The notes under the pieces were generated by a model. The model was not told the origin of the DNA, made no database searches, and worked only from the letters and a program-made list of their open reading frames with translations. A stretch of 9,239 nt of DNA from Rhodospirillales bacterium (GTDB lineage: Bacteria; Pseudomonadota; Alphaproteobacteria; Acetobacterales; Acetobacteraceae): positions 1-9,239 of the forward strand of contig JAATGE010000630.1 of NCBI GenBank assembly GCA_015654825.1. The letters are read 5' to 3'. The position numbers and the translations under genes were made by a program. Positions within the stretch are counted from its first letter, which is position 1. Every line of letters begins with the position of its first letter. Of this stretch, positions 6,502 to 9,239 are shown in pieces.

Positions 6502-7404
6502 ATGCCGCGCTTTCTGAAAAGCACCGAAGCGCTGACCTTTGCCGTGGAAGCAGCGGTCGCGACCATTACGCTGAACCGTCCCGAACGCCACAACGCACTT
6601 TCCGAGCTGCTGATCGACGAATTGCACGGCGCGCTGCTGGAAGCGGATGCACGTAGCGACGTGAACGTGATCCTGCTGCAGGGCGCCGGAAAATCCTTTT
6701 GTGCCGGATACGATCTGACGGGCGTTTACGCCGGCATGGCGGACGGCGGCGAGGACGCGGCCACTTATCGCTCGACAAATGCGACGATCGACGACGATTG
6801 CTGGGGCATGGAACTGACCCAACGAAAACTTTCGATCATTCCCCAACTGCACAAGCCTGTGGTGGCGAAGATCCACGGCAATTGTCTGGCGGGGGGCACG
6901 GACCTGGCGCTGTCATCCGACATCGTGCTTGCGGCGGAGGATTGCCGCATCGGCTTCCCCGCGGCGCGCGCCAACGGCACGCCGCCCTCCAACTACTGGA
7001 TGTATCATTGCGGTCCGCAATGGACCAAGCGGCTGTTGTTCACCGGCGACACGATCCTTGGGCGCGATGCCGCACGCATCGGCCTTGTCATGGACTGCTA
7101 CCCGCGTGACTCGTTGGACAGCGAAGCCTTGCGCCTGGCGCGTCGCATTGCGCTGGTCGATGCGGAACTGGTCTCGGCCCACAAACGCGTTGTGAACCTG
7201 GCCATGGAACTTGCCGGCGCCACTACGCTGCAGCGCCTGGCGACCGAACTTGATGCGCGTGCGCACCTGTCCCGCGGCCCGCGCCGAACGCGGTTCCGCG
7301 AAGACATGGCCGGCCCAGGCCTTCGAACGGCCCTGAAGAACCGCGACGACGCGTTCGGCGAGAGCACCGTAACGGTGAACTGGGCTGCTGTGGGCTCGAA
7401 GTAA
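6502..7404 (+). CDS. Crotonase-superfamily protein (enoyl-CoA hydratase/isomerase-like) with atypical active site
   Basis: A 300-aa crotonase-fold protein that should bind an acyl-CoA. Family features are ITLNRPERHNALS (22-34), the oxyanion-hole segment KSFCAGYDL (64-72), and GNCLAGGTDLALSSDIVLAAE (about 126-146). Aligned without gaps to rat mitochondrial enoyl-CoA hydratase, whose catalytic residues are Glu144 and Glu164, the equivalents here are D134 and A154 (GFPAARANGTPP in place of PExxxGxxP). An ordinary hydratase mechanism is therefore doubtful; isomerase, ring-cleaving or C-C hydrolase chemistry are possibilities, none shown. The C-terminal part (about 205-300) is longer than in a minimal 260-aa hydratase. 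The ATG at 6502 has GGAGG 9 nt upstream; the frame stays open far upstream, antisense to the P450, but has no family homology there. It is divergent from the P450, suggesting a shared pathway or regulator. Confidence 0.9.
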   Translation: MPRFLKSTEALTFAVEAAVATITLNRPERHNALSELLIDELHGALLEADARSDVNVILLQGAGKSFCAGYDLTGVYAGMADGGEDAATYRSTNATIDDDCWGMELTQRKLSIIPQLHKPVVAKIHGNCLAGGTDLALSSDIVLAAEDCRIGFPAARANGTPPSNYWMYHCGPQWTKRLLFTGDTILGRDAARIGLVMDCYPRDSLDSEALRLARRIALVDAELVSAHKRVVNLAMELAGATTLQRLATELDARAHLSRGPRRTRFREDMAGPGLRTALKNRDDAFGESTVTVNWAAVGSK

Positions 7405-7442
7405 GGGAAGCAGGCTAAGGAGCTCTGCCCCCTGGACCCAAG

Positions 7443-7460
7443 CTAAGGACAAGTCCTTAG
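7443..7460. terminator. Perfect hairpin downstream of the crotonase gene
   Basis: CTAAGGAC-AA-GTCCTTAG is an 8-bp perfect stem 38 nt past the crotonase stop. No T-run follows, so intrinsic termination is uncertain. Just upstream, GCTCTGCCCCCTGGACCC (7422-7439) looks like a decayed fragment of the GGCTCxGCCCTGGACCC ends of the repeat at 7532-7750. Confidence 0.35.
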
Positions 7461-7531
7461 AACCTGCCTATACCACCTGCCGGAAATCTTGACTCCTGCG
7501 GCCGTGTCCCGGGCGCGGATAAGGGCAGGAT

Positions 7532-7750
7532 GGCCAGGGCTCCGCCCTGGACCCGCTGGGGCCAGTAGGCCCCAGACCCCCATTCATGAGGAACTGCGGG
7601 GGGAACGGCGAAGCCTGAAATCCGCGTTTGGTATGGGCTTCGCCGAGGAGACGATGAAAAGCCGCGCAGCGCTAATGGGGGTCTGGGGCCTCAGGCCCCG
7701 TCACGCGAAAGCGTGCTTCGCACGACGGGGTCCAGGGCAGAGCCCTGGCC
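7532..7750. repeat. GC-rich nested inverted-repeat element (~219 bp, MITE- or REP-cluster-like)
   Basis: The left arm (7532-7584) and the reverse complement of the right arm (7674-7750) share GGCCAGGGCTCxGCCCTGGACCC (one mismatch in 23) and, further in, AGGCCCCAGACCCCCATT (18 of 18). The arms differ by an extra hairpin of about 28 nt in the right arm (CACGC-GAAA-GCGTG, 7702-7715, or the alternative CGTGC-TTC-GCACG, 7712-7724). Each arm also folds on itself: CCAGGGC-TCC-GCCCTGG (7534-7550), CTGGGGCC-AGTA-GGCCCCAG (7556-7575), GGGGCC-TCA-GGCCCC (7685-7699) and CCAGGGC-AGA-GCCCTGG (7732-7748). The 89-nt centre holds a perfect 10-bp stem, CGGCGAAGCC (7606-7615) with GGCTTCGCCG (7636-7645). No transposase gene is present. 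It lies between convergent genes, where it could block read-through. Confidence 0.85.
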
Positions 7751-7800
7751 TTTGACAGGTCAAAATTTAAGGCCGTTGGTATTAATCAGTCGGAGGACGA

Positions 7801-7846
7801 GGAGGGGGGCAGCGAAATCATTTCCACGCCCGGGTTGCCCCCTTCC
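7801..7846. other. Long-stem hairpin just downstream of the second SDR gene
   Basis: GGAGGGGGGCA (7801-7811) pairs with TGCCCCCTTCC (7836-7846) in an 11-bp stem with one G-T wobble and a 24-nt loop. It starts 8 nt past the stop of the minus-strand SDR gene. No T-run follows on either strand. It may act as a 3'-end stabiliser or, with the neighbouring repeat, a bidirectional transcription block. The rest of the 7405-7854 gap between the convergent genes holds only this, the 7443-7460 hairpin and the 7532-7750 repeat. Confidence 0.5.
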
Positions 7847-7854
7847 GCCCTTTT

Positions 7855-8646
7855 CTACGAAACCGCCACCCGCAGCGAGAGCACGTCGGCGACGCCGCCG
7901 TCCACGTGGATCATGTGGCCATTTACATAGGAGCCTGCTTCCGACGCCAGGAAAATGGCGGCGCCGATCATTTCTTCCGGCCGGCCGAAGCGGTTCATTG
8001 CGATGGCGCGGCGGAATATTTCCGCGCGTTCCGGATGGCGCACGGTCGGTGCCGCCATATCCGTATCGAAAAACCCGGGCGAGATCGCGTTGCAGGTAAT
8101 GCCATGCCGACCCAGTTCGCCGGCAATCGATTTGGTCAGTCCGGCGATGGCGTGCTTGCTTGCGACATAGGAAGCCAACCGTTCGCGCCCGATCACCGAG
8201 ACGTACGATCCGATATTGATGATCCGCCCCCAGCCGGCCTCGATCATTGGCTTGGCGGCTTCGCGCGCCAGAACGTAGCACGCAGTGACGTTGATATCGA
8301 ACACGCGTTCCCACGAGTCGCGGGTGGTGGAGGTGAGCGGGCCCCATTCGATCGTGCCGCCATTGTTCAGCAGGATGTCCAGCTTGCCGTGACGCGCCAG
8401 TAGCTGGGGCACGGCTTGCTCCACCGCGTCGCGGTCGGAAAGTTCAAACGCCAGCGTATCGGCCTTGCCCCCGGCCTCGCGTATTTCCTGTGCGGCGCGA
8501 TCGAGCGCCGCCTGGTCGCGCGCCGCCAGCACGACCGTGGCGCCTGCATCGGCAAGGCCGCCGGCCATCGCGCGGCCCAGGCCGCGCGATGCGCCGGTGA
8601 CCAACGCCACACGTCCCTCTAGTGAAAACAGTTCCCGCACCGACAA
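7855..8646 (-). CDS. Short-chain dehydrogenase/reductase, gluconate 5-dehydrogenase/FabG-like
   Basis: A 263-aa classical SDR, predicted to be a soluble NAD(P)-dependent oxidoreductase. Motifs are TGASRGLG (17-24), AARD after the second strand (Arg there suggests NADP preference), NNGG (94-97, usually NNAG), N119 in DINVTA, S147 in NIGSYVS, Y160-x3-K164 in SYVASK, and SPGFFDTDM. The start of the chain (LFSLEGRVALVTGASRGLG) and FGRPEEMIGAAIFLAS fit the group annotated as gluconate 5-dehydrogenase or 3-oxoacyl reductase; substrate cannot be assigned, and a carbonyl/alcohol step in the same pathway is plausible. The start is probably TTG 8646 with GGGGG-rich sequence upstream; GTG 8640 is an alternative, and a nearby ATG is out of frame. 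It differs clearly from the SDR at 4259-5020, so the two are not a recent duplication. The VOC gene is the next gene upstream on the same strand, 231 bp away. Confidence 0.9.
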   Translation of the reverse strand: MSVRELFSLEGRVALVTGASRGLGRAMAGGLADAGATVVLAARDQAALDRAAQEIREAGGKADTLAFELSDRDAVEQAVPQLLARHGKLDILLNNGGTIEWGPLTSTTRDSWERVFDINVTACYVLAREAAKPMIEAGWGRIINIGSYVSVIGRERLASYVASKHAIAGLTKSIAGELGRHGITCNAISPGFFDTDMAAPTVRHPERAEIFRRAIAMNRFGRPEEMIGAAIFLASEAGSYVNGHMIHVDGGVADVLSLRVAVS

Positions 8647-8877
8647 CGCACACCCCCAAAGGCATTCTCCGTGTCATCCCAGCGGCGGCGCGCGGGCGGG
8701 AGGGGTTCTTGCGAACCATCAGGTCGGCGATGAAAACACACGACGTCGCGGCGATTCCTGATGCGATTCTGGCGGGTAATCCGCGTGCCATGCAGCAGCC
8801 GGGAGAGTGTCCGTGCATGGGAAGCTTGTTGTCGCTACCGGCGGAGTTGCCGTGCAGGGCCAGGCGGCCCGGGCCGG
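8647..8877. other. Non-coding gap between the VOC and SDR genes with small inverted repeats
   Basis: I see no supportable gene in these 231 bp, although open frames cross them. They contain GGTTC-TTGC-GAACC (8704-8717) and a perfect 7-bp inverted pair, CCATGCA (8788-8794) and TGCATGG (8814-8820). The promoter or leader of the SDR gene could lie here on the minus strand, but no clear -35/-10 pair stands out. The block may be a dispersed repeat; that cannot be told from one copy. Confidence 0.45.
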
Positions 8878-9239
8878 CTACAGGATGGTGGGATAGGGCC
8901 GCACCGGATCAACGCCGATCCAGGTTCGGTGGGCGTCCCGAAAGCCCGCGATCGCCGCCAGCACCGGCCGGGTCCAGGCACCGTATTCAATGAAATGGCC
9001 GAGTTCGGAGAATGTATCGACAAATATTGCGCGCCCGAAGCCCGGGACATCGCCGGCCGATACGATCGGGCTGCCGGCGGCCTGGTGCCGCGCGGCATCG
9101 GCCGCCATATCCGGCGTCGACAGCATCACGTGATGCACACCCGGGCCACGCTTGTGCATCACCTCCTTGTAAATCGATGGCGCGTCATCGAGCGGCGCAG
9201 TGAGCTCGATCAGTATTTCGTCGCGATAGGCGAGCGCCA
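8878..9239 (-). CDS. VOC-superfamily (glyoxalase/bleomycin-resistance fold) protein, partial, N-terminus off the right edge
   Basis: 119 C-terminal residues are visible, ending at TAG 8880-8878; the frame stays open through the window edge, so the N-terminal part is missing. The visible chain begins ALAYRDEILIELTAPLDDAP, then GPGVHHVML, FGRAIFVDT and ELGHFIEYGAW. Glu in EILIEL, His in GVHHV and Glu in HFIEY are in the order of the metal ligands of VOC enzymes such as methylmalonyl-CoA epimerase and glyoxalase I. Likely roles in this setting include epimerisation, isomerisation or dioxygenation of a pathway intermediate, but none can be chosen. An apparent GTG start at 9162 would remove an essential strand and is not the true start. 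It is on the same strand as the SDR downstream. Confidence 0.85.
   Translation of the reverse strand, partial: ALAYRDEILIELTAPLDDAPSIYKEVMHKRGPGVHHVMLSTPDMAADAARHQAAGSPIVSAGDVPGFGRAIFVDTFSELGHFIEYGAWTRPVLAAIAGFRDAHRTWIGVDPVRPYPTIL

Noticed and set aside
7489..7755. 88-codon plus-strand open frame in the convergent gap
   Set aside because: It is made mostly of the nested inverted repeat and reads as repeat translation (GVWGLRPRHAK, RRGPGQSPGL); no ribosome-binding site or domain.
4259..8646. Recent duplication of the two SDR genes
   Set aside because: The proteins share only general SDR motifs; cofactor-loop context, NNGG versus ACAG and the C-terminal halves differ clearly.
8622..8993. 123-codon plus-strand open frame across the SDR-VOC gap
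   Set aside because: It overlaps both neighbouring minus-strand genes, has no recognisable domain and mixed composition; most likely repeat-derived or chance.

Overview
The window is a GC-rich, densely coding stretch that looks alphaproteobacterial. My best guess is Acetobacteraceae or another Rhodospirillales lineage. That guess rests on the gene style, GTG/TTG starts, and two intergenic palindromic repeat families of a kind I associate with that group; it is not proven. All eight recognisable genes encode enzymes of the sort found in catabolic or secondary-oxidation clusters. There is no rRNA, tRNA, CRISPR array, transposase, phage gene, transporter or regulator in the window.

Layout: 1-735 (-) is the N-terminal part of an Old Yellow Enzyme-type flavin oxidoreductase running off the left edge. 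Divergent from it is a + strand trio: a COG3653-type amidohydrolase (802-2523), an acyl-CoA ligase (GTG 2629-4218) and a short-chain dehydrogenase resembling 3-alpha-hydroxysteroid dehydrogenase/carbonyl reductase (GTG 4259-5020). A P450cam/CYP101-like cytochrome P450 (6331-5114, -) converges on the trio. A divergent crotonase-superfamily protein (6502-7404, +) is back to back with the P450. After a 450-bp repeat-filled gap come a second SDR (8646-7855, -) and the C-terminal part of a VOC/glyoxalase-fold protein running off the right edge (8878-9239, -).

Together the genes supply P450 hydroxylation, alcohol/ketone interconversion (two SDRs), enone reduction (OYE), CoA activation (ligase), acyl-CoA chemistry (crotonase) and amide or C-N hydrolysis (amidohydrolase). 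This suits breakdown or remodelling of an alicyclic, terpenoid or steroid-like compound. The substrate cannot be read from the sequence. Several enzymes lack diagnostic residues of their best-known relatives: the P450cam camphor tyrosine, both crotonase catalytic glutamates, and the D-aminoacylase zinc histidines.

The most striking non-coding signals are the repeats. An AT-rich element at 2532-2608 folds as two perfect 10-bp hairpins on a shared outer stem. Its right half recurs as an exact 36-nt copy at 4207-4242, where it supplies the stop codon of the ligase gene. A different GC-rich nested inverted repeat of about 219 bp occupies 7532-7750. I found no convincing new defence, CRISPR-like or mobile system; the repeats and the atypical enzymes are the items worth a second look.
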